Source: Weeksella massiliensis (lineage in GTDB: Bacteria > Bacteroidota > Bacteroidia > Flavobacteriales > Weeksellaceae). Taken from it: 64,000 nt of DNA. The stretch covers positions 248,001-312,000 of the forward strand of contig CCMH01000004.1 of assembly GCA_000751595.1 (NCBI GenBank), given 5' to 3'. A model generated the notes under the pieces. It saw nothing but the letters and a program-made list of their open reading frames with translations, searched no databases and was not told the DNA's origin. Positions 1 through 9,552 of this stretch are shown here, piece by piece; the stretch's first letter is position 1; each line of letters begins with the position of its first letter. Both the position numbers and the translations under genes were made by a program.

Positions 1-750
1 GATTTAGCACTTGAGTTGTATAATCGAATTTCTACCTCATTTGTTGGAACAGAAAAAGCGGCAGACATTGCCTATAATATCGCACAAGCCAACTATAACG
101 ATGAAAATTATCGTTTAGCGGGGCATTTGTTCAAGAATTTTGCAGGTACCTATCCATTGGATCATCGTGCAGAAGATGCCCTTTATTTATCGGCTTTTTC
201 ATATTACAAAGATTCTCCTCGCTATAATCTCGATCAGACTAGTACATATAGTGCGATTGATGAAATGCAAAATTTCATCAATACTTATCCAGAGTCTGAA
301 CACGTTGCACAAGCAAATGAGTATATAGACGAACTTCGTGGTAAGTTAGAGAAAAAAGCATTCGAAATTGCACGAGTATATTATAAAACAATGAAGTACA
401 AAGCTGCAGGAGTTGCTTTTGATAATATGGCGGACGATTTTCCGGATTCTAAATACCGAGAAGAAGCAATGTTGTATTCACTTCGTTCGAAAGCTGAATT
501 GGCCATGAATTTTAGCCGATTAGAAAACAAAGAACTCCGTTTACAAGAAGCACTAACCCAGTATAAAGTATTTTCTCGCCTATATCCTGAATCATCTTTC
601 AAAGGAGAAGCAGAAAAAATAAACACTAGCTTAGCCAAAGCAGTCATCGATTTTGATAAAGTGAAAGCACAAGTCGATTTGCAAAAAGAGGCACAAAAAG
701 CGAAAGATAGAAACGTACAATATAACTTAGATAATCAAACTGTAAATTAA
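1..750 (+). CDS. bamD: BamD-like outer membrane assembly lipoprotein (5' partial)
   Basis: The frame is open from base 1, so the N-terminus, with its signal peptide and lipobox, lies outside the window. The visible 249 codons form a run of TPR-like helical repeats, with motifs such as AYNIAQANYNDENYRLAG and RVYYKTMKYKAAGVAFDNM, as in BamD/YfiO. That lipoprotein works with BamA to insert beta-barrel proteins into the outer membrane. The C-terminus is charged and rich in K and Q. rpoZ starts 11 bases downstream and a bamD-rpoZ-coaBC order is common in Flavobacteriia, which supports the call. A different TPR lipoprotein is possible but less likely. Confidence 0.88.
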   Translation, partial: DLALELYNRISTSFVGTEKAADIAYNIAQANYNDENYRLAGHLFKNFAGTYPLDHRAEDALYLSAFSYYKDSPRYNLDQTSTYSAIDEMQNFINTYPESEHVAQANEYIDELRGKLEKKAFEIARVYYKTMKYKAAGVAFDNMADDFPDSKYREEAMLYSLRSKAELAMNFSRLENKELRLQEALTQYKVFSRLYPESSFKGEAEKINTSLAKAVIDFDKVKAQVDLQKEAQKAKDRNVQYNLDNQTVN

Positions 751-761
751 ACGAAATCATT

Positions 762-1082
762 ATGAACTTTAAAGATATAGACGCTGCAACAACAACTGTA
801 ACGTATAACCGTAACCAAATTGAGGCCAAAACAGGGAACATCTACGAAGCCATCGTGATTATGGGAAAACGTTCTGAGCAAATCAATCAAGAGATGAAAC
901 AAGAACTTATCCAGAAATTAGATGAGTTTGCTTCTCATACCGATTCTTTAGAAGAAGTATTCGAAAACCGTGAGCAAATCGAAGTATCAAAATTCTACGA
1001 ACGCTTACCAAAACCTACTTCTATCGCTATCAAAGAATGGGTAGATAATGATATTTATTTCAGAAATCCAAACGAGGATTAA
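762..1082 (+). CDS. rpoZ: RNA polymerase omega subunit (RpoZ/Rpb6-like)
   Basis: This 106-residue protein matches the Bacteroidota form of the omega/Rpb6 family. It has a central segment (about residues 22-50) with NIYEAIVIMGKRSEQIN, the counterpart of the conserved omega helix that binds the beta-prime subunit, and an acidic helical tail. Omega helps fold and assemble RNA polymerase. Its stop overlaps the coaBC start (TAATG), so translational coupling is likely. Divergence from proteobacterial omega is normal in this phylum. Confidence 0.88.
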   Translation: MNFKDIDAATTTVTYNRNQIEAKTGNIYEAIVIMGKRSEQINQEMKQELIQKLDEFASHTDSLEEVFENREQIEVSKFYERLPKPTSIAIKEWVDNDIYFRNPNED

Positions 1083-2287
1083 TGTCAAGACTGAAAAATA
1101 AAAATATACTTGTGGCAGTAACTGCCGGAATAGCGGCCTACAAGGTCGCTATTTTAGTTAGATTACTCATCAAACAAGAAGCGCAGGTGAAAGTCATAAT
1201 GACGCCTGATGCCCGAAATTTTGTAACGCCTCTCACCCTTTCTACTCTTTCTAAAAATTCGGTAGAATGGGAATTTTTTGGCGAGCATGGCGATTGGAAC
1301 AACCATGTAGAATTTGGTCTTTGGGCCGATTATATGGTCATTGCGCCTTGTACCGCAAATACGCTTTCTGCGATGGCAGATGGCACTTGTAATAATCTTG
1401 TGCTTGCAACGTATTTGTCGGCAAAATGCCCTGTGATTATTGCACCGGCAATGGATTTGGATATGTATCAACATCCAACGACTAAGTCGAATTTCGAAAT
1501 TCTTGAGAAAAATAATGTTCACATCATTCCGTCAGAAAGCGGTGAATTAGCAAGTGGTTTAGTCGGTGAAGGTCGAATGGCTGAACCCGAACATATTGTC
1601 GATTTCTTAGATAAATTTATCGAAAAAGATTTACCACTTTTGGGGAAACATGTCTTGATTTCTGCTGGTCCAACGTACGAAAATATCGATCCGGTTCGAT
1701 TTATCGGAAATTACTCTTCAGGAAAAATGGGCTATTCTTTGGTCGAAGCTGCTTATTTGCTTGGCGCAAAAGTAACCTTGGTTTCTGGTCCAAGTGCCGA
1801 AAAAGTTTCTCATAACGAAATTATTGTCGAGAAAGTTACTTCTGCGCTTGACATGTATTCTGCGATGCACAACAATTTTCAAGAAGCAGATATTACTATA
1901 ATGGCAGCCGCTGTAGCGGATTATCGTCCGAAAAATAAAGCCGAACAAAAGATCAAAAAAGATGAAGATACGATGATTATCGAATTGGTGAAAAATCCTG
2001 ATATTCTGAAATCTTTAGGAGAAATAAAAACTTCCGATCAAGTTTTGGTAGGATTTGCCTTAGAAACCAACAATGAAATTGCTTTTGCTGAAGGAAAATT
2101 GAAAAAGAAAAACTTAGATTTTATTGTTCTAAATTCGATGAGAGATAAAGAAGCTTGTTTTCAGAAAGACACCAATAAAATTACTATTTTAGATCGAAAC
2201 GGTGAACAAAAAAACTTCGAAGCAAAATCGAAAAAAGAAGTTGCTTTCGATATTTTATCCTATCTTATCACCCAAAAATTATCATAA
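1082..2287 (+). CDS. coaBC: Bifunctional phosphopantothenoylcysteine decarboxylase/synthetase
   Basis: A two-domain enzyme of coenzyme A synthesis, 401 residues, the usual length. The N-terminal flavoprotein CoaC domain (about 1-180) has GIAAYK at the FMN-binding start, the active-site His segment NNHVEFG, and PAMDLDMY near residue 128. The C-terminal CoaB domain (about 185-400) begins around residue 195 with GPTYENIDPVRFIGNYSSGK, then AAVADYRP and VGFALETN. CoaB joins cysteine to phosphopantothenate and CoaC decarboxylates the product. In place of the family motif PxMNxxMW the sequence has Asp for Asn and Tyr for Trp (see findings). It overlaps both neighbours by one base (TAATG). Confidence 0.97.
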   Translation: MSRLKNKNILVAVTAGIAAYKVAILVRLLIKQEAQVKVIMTPDARNFVTPLTLSTLSKNSVEWEFFGEHGDWNNHVEFGLWADYMVIAPCTANTLSAMADGTCNNLVLATYLSAKCPVIIAPAMDLDMYQHPTTKSNFEILEKNNVHIIPSESGELASGLVGEGRMAEPEHIVDFLDKFIEKDLPLLGKHVLISAGPTYENIDPVRFIGNYSSGKMGYSLVEAAYLLGAKVTLVSGPSAEKVSHNEIIVEKVTSALDMYSAMHNNFQEADITIMAAAVADYRPKNKAEQKIKKDEDTMIIELVKNPDILKSLGEIKTSDQVLVGFALETNNEIAFAEGKLKKKNLDFIVLNSMRDKEACFQKDTNKITILDRNGEQKNFEAKSKKEVAFDILSYLITQKLS

Positions 2288-3189
2288 TGCATAAGTTATT
2301 CTCAATTGCTTGTTTTGCGCTGGTTTCTACGTTTAGTTGGGCGCAAACCTTTGTAGCAGACGTCAATATAGATTATTCGCAAGTTCAAGGTTCTAATACA
2401 CAAGTGTATCAAACTTTGCAGAGATCTTTAAAAGATTTTATCAATAATACGAATTGGACTTCTACCCGATTGAAACCTCACGAAAGAATCGAAGCGAATT
2501 TCAATATTATTATCATAAATAAAACCGGTAACGAATACAAAGCATCGCTTTTGGTTCAATCGAGAAGACCGGTTTTCAATTCTACGTATTATACACCGAT
2601 GTTGAATCTAAATGATAATAATTTTACCTTCGAGTATTCTGAGAATGAACAATTGGTTTTCAATGACAGAAAGTTTAGCAATAAGAATCTTACCGATGTG
2701 GTGGCTTTTTATATCTACATGATTTTAGGGTATGATGCGGATTCTTTTGCGAGAAATGGCGGAACAGATTATTACAAAACTGCACAGAAAATTGCCCAAT
2801 TAGGACAAGGTTCTAAGTTTAGTGGTTGGAGTGATTTAGATGGTTTACAAGCGAGAAGTTTATTGGCGAGTAATTTCCTGAAAAGTGATGCAAACAACTT
2901 ACGCACAACCATTTATCAATACCACAGAAACGGTTTAGATTTGATGGCCGAAAGTGATATGCGCGCCAAAAACAATATTGGGAATGCATTGTTACAGTTG
3001 GATTTTTATGCAAAAGGAAATTTTCAGCAATTCTATCCGGTAGATTTATTTATCACGGCCAAAAAAGATGAGCTTACTAAAATTTTTGGTGGTGGTCCTG
3101 TTTCAACGGTCAATCTTCCGCAATTAAAAGAAATATTAAATACGCTTTCTCCAAAAAATATGGAGACCTGGAACAACTTGAAAAAATAA
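2287..3189 (+). CDS. DUF4835 family secreted protein
   Basis: This 300-residue protein has a clear signal peptide (hydrophobic ACFALVSTFSWA, cleavage near residue 19). It matches the Bacteroidota DUF4835 family, which in this class commonly sits between coaBC and recN. The mature part contains the VDINY-like opening VADVNIDYSQVQGSN and alternating beta and helical segments; no catalytic motif is visible. A periplasmic or outer-membrane-associated role is an inference. The start overlaps the coaBC stop by one base and recN begins two bases after its stop, so it belongs to the same transcript. Confidence 0.82.
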   Translation: MHKLFSIACFALVSTFSWAQTFVADVNIDYSQVQGSNTQVYQTLQRSLKDFINNTNWTSTRLKPHERIEANFNIIIINKTGNEYKASLLVQSRRPVFNSTYYTPMLNLNDNNFTFEYSENEQLVFNDRKFSNKNLTDVVAFYIYMILGYDADSFARNGGTDYYKTAQKIAQLGQGSKFSGWSDLDGLQARSLLASNFLKSDANNLRTTIYQYHRNGLDLMAESDMRAKNNIGNALLQLDFYAKGNFQQFYPVDLFITAKKDELTKIFGGGPVSTVNLPQLKEILNTLSPKNMETWNNLKK

Positions 3190-3190
3190 G

Positions 3191-4843
3191 ATGTTACAAA
3201 GTTTACGTGTCACAAATTTCGCAATTATCGACGAACTCGAAGTTGAGTTTGAAAAAGGTTTAACGACCATTACCGGTGAAACTGGTGCTGGTAAATCGAT
3301 TCTATTAGGCGCTCTAAAATTAGTTTTAGGCGATAGAGCTGATATGAAATCACTCAAAAATCAAGAAAATAAAGGAATTATTGAAGCAACTTTTCAGATA
3401 ATAGAATTGGACCTTCAAACTTTTTTTTCTGAATATGAGTTGGATTATGATCCGGAAACAATCATCCGAAGAGAATTATTACCGTCTGGTAAATCACGTG
3501 CTTTTATCAACGATACTCCAGTTAATATCAATACATTACAAAAGTTATCAGAACAATTAATTGATATCCATTCCCAATTCAATACAGCTAAAATAATCGA
3601 AAATGATTATCAACTTCACATCCTAGATGCATATGCGCAAGATCAGAAAGAAATCAAATCCTACCAAAAAGATTTTACAACGTATAGCTCTTTACAAAAT
3701 GAGCTAGAACGATTAAAATCTCAACGACAAGAAATGGCGAACAACCATGACTATAATGTGTATTTGTTGGAGGAACTTTCGCAAGCAGAGTTGAAGAAAG
3801 ATGAGTTAGAAAGTTTAGAAGCCGAAGCAAAAACCTTGAATCATGCTGAAGATATTCTCCTGAATTTAGCAGAAATTACGCAGCGTTTTGAGGGAGATGA
3901 ATTTGGACTTTTGGCTGTTTTGCGTGAAGCTGAACAAAAGTTGGATAAAATAAGTAGTTTTTCAGAAGATTTTTCTACGTTACACAAACGATTGATTTCT
4001 GTTCGAATTGAGTTGGAAGATGTGCAACAAGAATTGGAAGAAGAATTGAGCAGTTTAGAAGCTAATCCAGAGCGATTAAACGAAATTAATGAGCGTTTGG
4101 ATTTGCTACAAAATTTATTGCGAAAACATCAAGTACAAACAATTGATGAGCTCTTGGCAATCGAAGAAAATTTAGCACAACAAAGTTTTGGATTAGAAAA
4201 TATAGAAGAATCCATAGCCAAGAAAGAAAAAGAACTTATTGCACTTGAAAATTTATTAGAAGAAAAAGCTCAAAAACTTCATACGACAAGAGAAAAATCG
4301 ATTCCGAAAGTTGAGAAATATTTAATGAATACTTTGCAACAATTAGGAATGCCAAATGCGGTATTAACGATTCATTTACAAACCTTAACTCGTTTTACAT
4401 CGACAGGAAAAAGTAAAGTTGAATTTCTTTTTAGTGCCAATAAAGGTTTAGAACCAAAAAATATAGAAAAAGCAGTTTCTGGTGGAGAAAGATCTCGCTT
4501 GATGCTGGCAATCAAAAAGTTATTGGCAGAACATTTGCATCTTCCTACCTTGATTTTAGATGAAATTGACACAGGTATTTCAGGGAAAGTAGCAAATGAT
4601 ACAGGATTGGTTATGAAAGAAATGGCTAAAAATATGCAGCTTTTGGTCATTACCCATTTGCCGCAAGTAGCTTCGAAAGGAAATCAGCAATACAAAGTGT
4701 ACAAGACAACGAGTGAAAATTCGACATCAACTCAAATCAAAAAACTCAATCATCAAGAGCGTTTAAACGAAATTGCACAAATGATTTCTGGCTCTACGGT
4801 GACTCCTTCTGCTTTGGAGCAAGCAGAAACTTTAATGCAATAA
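3191..4843 (+). CDS. recN: DNA repair protein RecN
   Basis: RecN is an SMC-like ATPase acting in double-strand break repair. The 550 residues show the expected order: an N-terminal half-ATPase with Walker A GETGAGKS (residues 29-36), a long coiled coil (about 160-370, rich in E, L, K and Q) broken by a middle hinge, then the ABC signature SGGERSR (near 427) and Walker B LILDEIDTG (near 455), with THLPQVA after it. The length is normal. The gene is packed between the DUF4835 gene (1-base gap) and the pseudouridine synthase gene (5-base gap). Confidence 0.97.
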   Translation: MLQSLRVTNFAIIDELEVEFEKGLTTITGETGAGKSILLGALKLVLGDRADMKSLKNQENKGIIEATFQIIELDLQTFFSEYELDYDPETIIRRELLPSGKSRAFINDTPVNINTLQKLSEQLIDIHSQFNTAKIIENDYQLHILDAYAQDQKEIKSYQKDFTTYSSLQNELERLKSQRQEMANNHDYNVYLLEELSQAELKKDELESLEAEAKTLNHAEDILLNLAEITQRFEGDEFGLLAVLREAEQKLDKISSFSEDFSTLHKRLISVRIELEDVQQELEEELSSLEANPERLNEINERLDLLQNLLRKHQVQTIDELLAIEENLAQQSFGLENIEESIAKKEKELIALENLLEEKAQKLHTTREKSIPKVEKYLMNTLQQLGMPNAVLTIHLQTLTRFTSTGKSKVEFLFSANKGLEPKNIEKAVSGGERSRLMLAIKKLLAEHLHLPTLILDEIDTGISGKVANDTGLVMKEMAKNMQLLVITHLPQVASKGNQQYKVYKTTSENSTSTQIKKLNHQERLNEIAQMISGSTVTPSALEQAETLMQ

Positions 4844-4848
4844 AACCG

Positions 4849-6507
4849 ATGTGCAAAGTTCATCCACTACCCAATAAAAAGAAGGTTTCTTTACCCGAAA
4901 AATTTACTTTTCCGTTCTATTACGATCCACATCCTTTGGCAATCGAAGCTTCGGAAATTTTACAAAATTATCTCAATACGACTTCCGATTTTGATCATAA
5001 TTTTGGTTTGGAAAATGATCGACAAGATTTGGAAATTGGTAAAATGTTTGGTGTTTTGGTAGTGAAAACTAAAGAAAATTCTTTAGGATTTTTAGCTGCT
5101 TTTTCAGGAAAATTAGCCAATGAAAATCACTGGGATTATTTTGTTCCACCGGTTTTTGATATGCTCCAAAAAGACAGTTATTTTCTTCAGAAAGAAGAAA
5201 TTCTAAACGCTTTAAATAGTTCTATTGATACTTTAGAAAAAGAAAGTTATTTAATTGATTTACAGACAAAAATAAAAAATAGAAAAACGTATTTCGTTGA
5301 ACAAATTGCCGATCAGAAACAGAAAATGAAACGGCAAAAAACTCAACGAGATGAAATGCGTAAACAATTACAAGAAAAACTTACAGCAGAAGAATTTGAA
5401 CTTCAAAACGCTTTACTCATCAATGAAAGTTTAGCTGAAAAAAGAGTCTTGCGAGATTTGAAGGAAGAACAAACTTTGACCTTACAAAAATTAGAAAATC
5501 AAGAAGCTGAATTCGTAAACAAAATAGAAGCATTGAAAAGCGAACGAAAAGCTTTATCCAATCAATTGCAAGCTTATTTATTTCAGCAATATCAATTCTT
5601 AAATCAAGACAAAAAATCTAAAAGTTTATTAGCAATTTTTGGAAAAAATCCACCGGCAGCAGCTGGAGAATGTGCAGCACCCAAACTATTGCATTATGCA
5701 TTTTCTCATGATTTGCAACCGATTTGTATGGCCGAATTTTGGTGGGGAGCTTCACCCAAATCAGCCGTAAGAAAACATGCAAATTATTACCCGTCATGCA
5801 CTCAAAAATGCCAACCAATTTTAGGGCATATGTTGAGCGCTACACTGGTTGATGATAACCCTTTTTTGCTTGACACAAATAAAGATAAGGAAATCGAATT
5901 TTTGTATGAAGACGAAGCGATTATTATCATTAATAAACCCGAAAATTTTCTTTCTGTCCCTGGAATAGAAAGAAAAGATTCTGTACAAACGCGATTACAA
6001 CAGCATTACCCTCATATTTTATCTCCGATGATTGTACACCGACTAGATATGCAAACTTCTGGTTTGATGGTTATTGCTAAATCGAAAATTGCCCACGAAA
6101 AGTTACAGAAACAGTTTCTGAAAAAGAAAGTAAATAAACGATATGTAGCTTTATTGAATGGGGAAATAACCTCAAAATCTGGTGAAATTAATTTGCCTTT
6201 GCGGGTAGATTTAGAAGATCGTCCTCGACAATTAGTTTGTTATCAATTTGGTAAAAATGCAAAAACTATTTACGAAGTTGAATCTATATCAGATGGAATT
6301 ACAAGAATTTTATTTTACCCAATAACAGGAAGAACCCATCAATTACGCGTGCATGCTGCGCATTCTTTGGGGCTTGACACACCAATTTTGGGAGATGATT
6401 TGTATGGACAGAAAGCCTCTCGTTTATTTTTACATGCAGAACGATTAGAATTTTTTCATCCTATTTCAAATAAAAAACTTACATTTATCAAAGAGCCAAA
6501 TTTTTAA
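4849..6507 (+). CDS. RluA-family pseudouridine synthase with long N-terminal extension
   Basis: The C-terminal 220 residues form an RluA-type pseudouridine synthase: INKPENFLSVPG, the catalytic-Asp motif HRLDMQTSG (near residue 397) and GRTHQLRVHAAH. Such enzymes isomerise specific uridines in rRNA or tRNA. The first 340 residues are an extension with a coiled coil (about 130-250, KQKMKRQKTQRDEMRK and similar) and a segment with two Cys near GECAAPKLLHYAF and YYPSCTQKCQPIL. This 550-residue architecture is seen in other Bacteroidota; the substrate cannot be told from sequence. The gene is the last of the tightly spaced cluster. Confidence 0.9.
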   Translation: MCKVHPLPNKKKVSLPEKFTFPFYYDPHPLAIEASEILQNYLNTTSDFDHNFGLENDRQDLEIGKMFGVLVVKTKENSLGFLAAFSGKLANENHWDYFVPPVFDMLQKDSYFLQKEEILNALNSSIDTLEKESYLIDLQTKIKNRKTYFVEQIADQKQKMKRQKTQRDEMRKQLQEKLTAEEFELQNALLINESLAEKRVLRDLKEEQTLTLQKLENQEAEFVNKIEALKSERKALSNQLQAYLFQQYQFLNQDKKSKSLLAIFGKNPPAAAGECAAPKLLHYAFSHDLQPICMAEFWWGASPKSAVRKHANYYPSCTQKCQPILGHMLSATLVDDNPFLLDTNKDKEIEFLYEDEAIIIINKPENFLSVPGIERKDSVQTRLQQHYPHILSPMIVHRLDMQTSGLMVIAKSKIAHEKLQKQFLKKKVNKRYVALLNGEITSKSGEINLPLRVDLEDRPRQLVCYQFGKNAKTIYEVESISDGITRILFYPITGRTHQLRVHAAHSLGLDTPILGDDLYGQKASRLFLHAERLEFFHPISNKKLTFIKEPNF

Positions 6508-6519
6508 TTTTATACTACT

Positions 6520-6867
6520 ATGCAAAATATTACTGTGAAGGATATGATTTATCAGCAGATGGATCATTTTTTAGGAAAAGCGATCAATCAAGATAATCAA
6601 ATTACTTTATCGAAAGTGATGGAAATTGCAGCTTGGGTGAGCGCTTTTGTCATTCGTCAACGTCATGTCCAAGAAGGGCATATTTCTGAGGACGAAATGC
6701 AATTGGTAATGGGAACAATCGGTAATTTTTGTTATGAAAATTTTCGCGATAATTTCACACAACAAGAGTTTAATCTCATCAGTACCAAAACATTAGAGTT
6801 GCTTAAAACTCCAACTTTTGATCAAGATGCCAAAACCTATTTCGAACAATATTATTCGATGAAATAA
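6520..6867 (+). CDS. Hypothetical protein, 115 aa
   Basis: I do not recognise this gene. It encodes a small, soluble, mostly helical acidic protein without signal peptide, membrane segment or Cys cluster; a WVSAFVIRQRH helix in the middle is its most distinctive part. It starts 12 bases after the pseudouridine synthase gene, so it is probably the last gene of that transcript. It ends seven bases from the convergent hydrolase gene. Coding is supported by the clean full-length frame and by codon use like its neighbours. Confidence 0.7.
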   Translation: MQNITVKDMIYQQMDHFLGKAINQDNQITLSKVMEIAAWVSAFVIRQRHVQEGHISEDEMQLVMGTIGNFCYENFRDNFTQQEFNLISTKTLELLKTPTFDQDAKTYFEQYYSMK

Positions 6868-6874
6868 TCGGTAT

Positions 6875-7663
6875 TTAGGAGGTGATTTTATTGAGATAAT
6901 CAATCACCTTTTCATTGAAAACAGCAGGCTGATCAACATTAACAACATGCCCCGAATTTGGTACAATATAAATTTCGGCCGTACGTTGATGTTTTTCAGC
7001 TATTTTTTTGATGCTCGGTAAAAACATATGATCTTCTTCTCCCATAATATAAAACGTTGGGATATCGCATTCTACCTCTCTAAAAATTCTGAGTAATGGA
7101 AAAACATCAGCCGTTAATTTGAACCATTTTAAGAATTCTTTTTGATACAATTTTTTAGCTTCTCGAATAAAAAGAGAACGTGATTCTTTGTGCGTATTTT
7201 TGGGCATAATGACAAATGCCAAAATCTTGTATAACAATAAATAAGGCATAATATTCTTGAAAAGATTCCCAACGGTAATCAGAACTTTTCCACGAAAATT
7301 AAGCTTCATTACTGCTCCGCCCATCACCATAGACGCCAACCGATTAGGTTGTAATTCTGCCAATTGACGAATAATAATCGTCCCGAGAGACATGCCTACA
7401 AAATGAGATTTCTGAATCTTGAGATGATCCAGAACCTCTATAATATCTTTGGCAATCGATTCGAACGAGTAACGCTTTTCGAATAACGAACGTAAGTTGG
7501 CTTTTGATCTCCCATGACCACGCAAATCGAGCAACAAAACATTGAAATGTTTTTTGAATGCCCTGATCTGCTTAAACCATATTGTCGAACTTCCGCCTGC
7601 TCCGTGAACAAACGTTACCCATTCGGTCGATGTTGGATGTGTATATAATGTATGCGCTAACAA
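6875..7663 (-). CDS. Alpha/beta-fold hydrolase
   Basis: A 262-residue alpha/beta hydrolase: oxyanion-hole segment VHGAGGSS (about 20-27), DLRGHGRS, nucleophile elbow GMSLG (Ser near residue 93), an Asp in MGEEDHMF and the catalytic His in NSGHVVNVDQP. The substrate is unknown; esterase, lactonase or C-C hydrolase activity are all possible. The frame has no ATG at the right place. An upstream in-frame stop leaves TTG at 7661-7663 as the most sensible start, just before the conserved first strand. It is convergent with the upstream gene and lies 38 bases downstream of hemB on the same strand. Confidence 0.85.
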   Translation of the reverse strand: MLAHTLYTHPTSTEWVTFVHGAGGSSTIWFKQIRAFKKHFNVLLLDLRGHGRSKANLRSLFEKRYSFESIAKDIIEVLDHLKIQKSHFVGMSLGTIIIRQLAELQPNRLASMVMGGAVMKLNFRGKVLITVGNLFKNIMPYLLLYKILAFVIMPKNTHKESRSLFIREAKKLYQKEFLKWFKLTADVFPLLRIFREVECDIPTFYIMGEEDHMFLPSIKKIAEKHQRTAEIYIVPNSGHVVNVDQPAVFNEKVIDYLNKITS

Positions 7664-7701
7664 ATTTTATCCTATAAAATGTAAAAATAAAACAAACTGT
7701 T

Positions 7702-8700
7702 TTATCCTTCGTTGTTTAATAATACCGCAGCTTCTTTTGCAAAATATGTAGAAATAAGGTCTGCTCCTGCTCTTTTAAAAGCGGTTAAAGATTCTAACAT
7801 GACTTGGTCATGATCGAGCCATCCTTTTTCTGAGGCTGCTTTAATCATGGCGTATTCACCCGAAACCTGATAAACAGAAACCGGAACTTGCAGATGATCT
7901 TTCACTAAACGAACAATATCTAAATAAGCCATTCCAGGTTTTACCATCAAAATATCGGCACCTTCTAATACGTCTGCTTCTGCTTCACGCAAAGCTTCCA
8001 TGCTATTGTGGTAATCCATTTGATAGGTTTTTTTATCTTTCGGAATTTCCTGATTTTCTACCGGAGCACTATCCAATGCATCTCGGAAAGGTCCATAGAA
8101 ATTACTCGCATATTTTGCAGCATACGACATAATCCCAACATTGGTAAATCCGTTTTGATCCAAACCTTCTCGTATAGCAGCAACACGACCATCCATCATA
8201 TCCGACGGAGCCACGAAATCTGCCCCACTTTCTGCATGTGAAATAGACATTTTTACCAAAGCTTCTACCGTTTCATCATTCAGAACTATTCCGTTTTTCA
8301 CAATTCCATCATGACCAAACATCGAATAAGGATCCAACGCTACATCGGGCATAACTACCATTTCAGGAGCAACTTCTTTTACTGTTTTGATGGCTCTTTG
8401 CATCAAACCATCGGGATTCCAAGCTTCTTTACCGGTGTTATCTTTTAGCGATTGATCGACTTTTACATAAATATTTACTGCACGAATTCCTAACTGCCAA
8501 ATCAATTTTATTTCCTCTTTCAATAAATCCAACGATAAACGATAAACGCCTGGCATAGAAGGAATTGCTTCTTTGCTGTTTACGCCTTCATTAACAAATA
8601 TTGGTAGGATGAAATCCTTGGTACTTAAATGATTTTCTCGGATTAGCGAACGAACCGATTCGTTGACTCTTAATCTTCTATGACGAATTGGAATTTCCAT
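7702..8700 (-). CDS. hemB: Delta-aminolevulinic acid dehydratase (porphobilinogen synthase)
   Basis: HemB condenses two 5-aminolevulinate molecules to porphobilinogen in tetrapyrrole synthesis. At 332 residues it is full length. The two active-site lysines are visible: K196 in SYAAKYASNFYGPFRDA and K254 in ILMVKPGMAYLD. The stretch DVALDPYSMFGHDG (119-132) takes the place of the Cys-rich zinc site of the zinc-type enzymes, so this is a Mg-type, zinc-independent active site. A TATATTTG -7-like element lies upstream on the minus strand. It is divergent from trmD. Confidence 0.96.
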   Translation of the reverse strand: MEIPIRHRRLRVNESVRSLIRENHLSTKDFILPIFVNEGVNSKEAIPSMPGVYRLSLDLLKEEIKLIWQLGIRAVNIYVKVDQSLKDNTGKEAWNPDGLMQRAIKTVKEVAPEMVVMPDVALDPYSMFGHDGIVKNGIVLNDETVEALVKMSISHAESGADFVAPSDMMDGRVAAIREGLDQNGFTNVGIMSYAAKYASNFYGPFRDALDSAPVENQEIPKDKKTYQMDYHNSMEALREAEADVLEGADILMVKPGMAYLDIVRLVKDHLQVPVSVYQVSGEYAMIKAASEKGWLDHDQVMLESLTAFKRAGADLISTYFAKEAAVLLNNEG

Positions 8701-8782
8701 GTTGTTTTGTTTTTTTTAATGCGCCAAATATACGCTAATTTGATGGAATTTTGGGTAGGATAAAAAGCTTTAACAAGAGGTT

Positions 8783-8811
8783 TTGAATTCACTAAGAAAA
8801 GTTTAATTTTG
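8783..8811 (+). promoter_or_regulatory. Bacteroidota-type promoter of trmD
   Basis: TTG at 8783-8785, 18 bases, then TAATTTTG at 8804-8811. This matches the known Bacteroidota consensus TTG-N17-23-TAnnTTTG. The trmD ATG begins only four bases after the -7 element, so transcription should start at or within a few bases of the start codon. Confidence 0.6.
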
Positions 8812-8815
8812 CAGC

Positions 8816-9493
8816 ATGCGAATAGATATCATCACCGTTTTACCAGAATTATTAACCAGTCCTTTTAGCGCTTCGATCATGAAACGCGCTCAAGACAAAG
8901 GATTGGTCGAAATTCATGTTCATGATTTACGGGAATTTGGAAAAGGAAAATATAGACATGTGGACGACTATCCGTATGGCGGAAGTTCGGGTATGGTTTT
9001 GATGTGCGAACCGCTTGATCAATGTATCGAAAAGTTGACGACTCAACGAACCTACGATGACATTATTTACCTTACACCCGATGGTGAAACGCTGAATCAG
9101 ACGATGGCAAATAGTTTTTCATTGAAAGGAAATTTGATGATGATTTGTGGGCATTACAAGGGAATCGATCAACGAATTCGCGATATGTGGGTAACCAAAG
9201 AAATCTCGATTGGTGATTATGTGTTGAGTGGTGGAGAATTCGGTGCCATTATTTTGGCCGACAGCATCATTCGATTGATTCCGGGTGTTTTGGGCGATGA
9301 AACTTCTGCTCTCTCCGATTCTTTTCAAGACAATTTATTGGCTCCACCCGTTTATACACGCCCTGCAGAATACAAAGGGCATAAAGTTCCTGAGATATTA
9401 TTGTCAGGAAATTTCCCAAAAATAGAACAATGGTTACACGATCAGGCAGTTGAAAGAACTAAAGCTCGACGACCTGATTTATTAGAAGAATAA
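8816..9493 (+). CDS. trmD: tRNA (guanine-N1)-methyltransferase TrmD
   Basis: TrmD methylates G37 of tRNAs with SAM to prevent frameshifting. The 225-residue protein shows the trefoil-knot SAM site: [12 protein letters not shown] (112-123) and [11 protein letters not shown] (131-141). It opens with the typical [13 protein letters not shown] and has the conserved [13 protein letters not shown]. The length is normal. It is apparently monocistronic, with its own consensus promoter and a terminator directly after the stop. Confidence 0.97.
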   Translation: MRIDIITVLPELLTSPFSASIMKRAQDKGLVEIHVHDLREFGKGKYRHVDDYPYGGSSGMVLMCEPLDQCIEKLTTQRTYDDIIYLTPDGETLNQTMANSFSLKGNLMMICGHYKGIDQRIRDMWVTKEISIGDYVLSGGEFGAIILADSIIRLIPGVLGDETSALSDSFQDNLLAPPVYTRPAEYKGHKVPEILLSGNFPKIEQWLHDQAVERTKARRPDLLEE

Positions 9494-9530
9494 AAAAAAT
9501 CCTACCGAAAATATAATGGTAGGATTTTTT
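9494..9530. terminator. Bidirectional intrinsic terminator
   Basis: Thirteen-base perfect inverted repeat (9494-9506 and 9518-9530) with A-tract and T-tract flanks, between convergent trmD (+) and the ferredoxin reductase gene (-). It should end transcription from both sides. The stem contains the TCCTACC/GGTAGGA heptamer that recurs across the window. Confidence 0.88.
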
Positions 9531-9552
9531 ATTTTCTATCAAAATTCATGTT

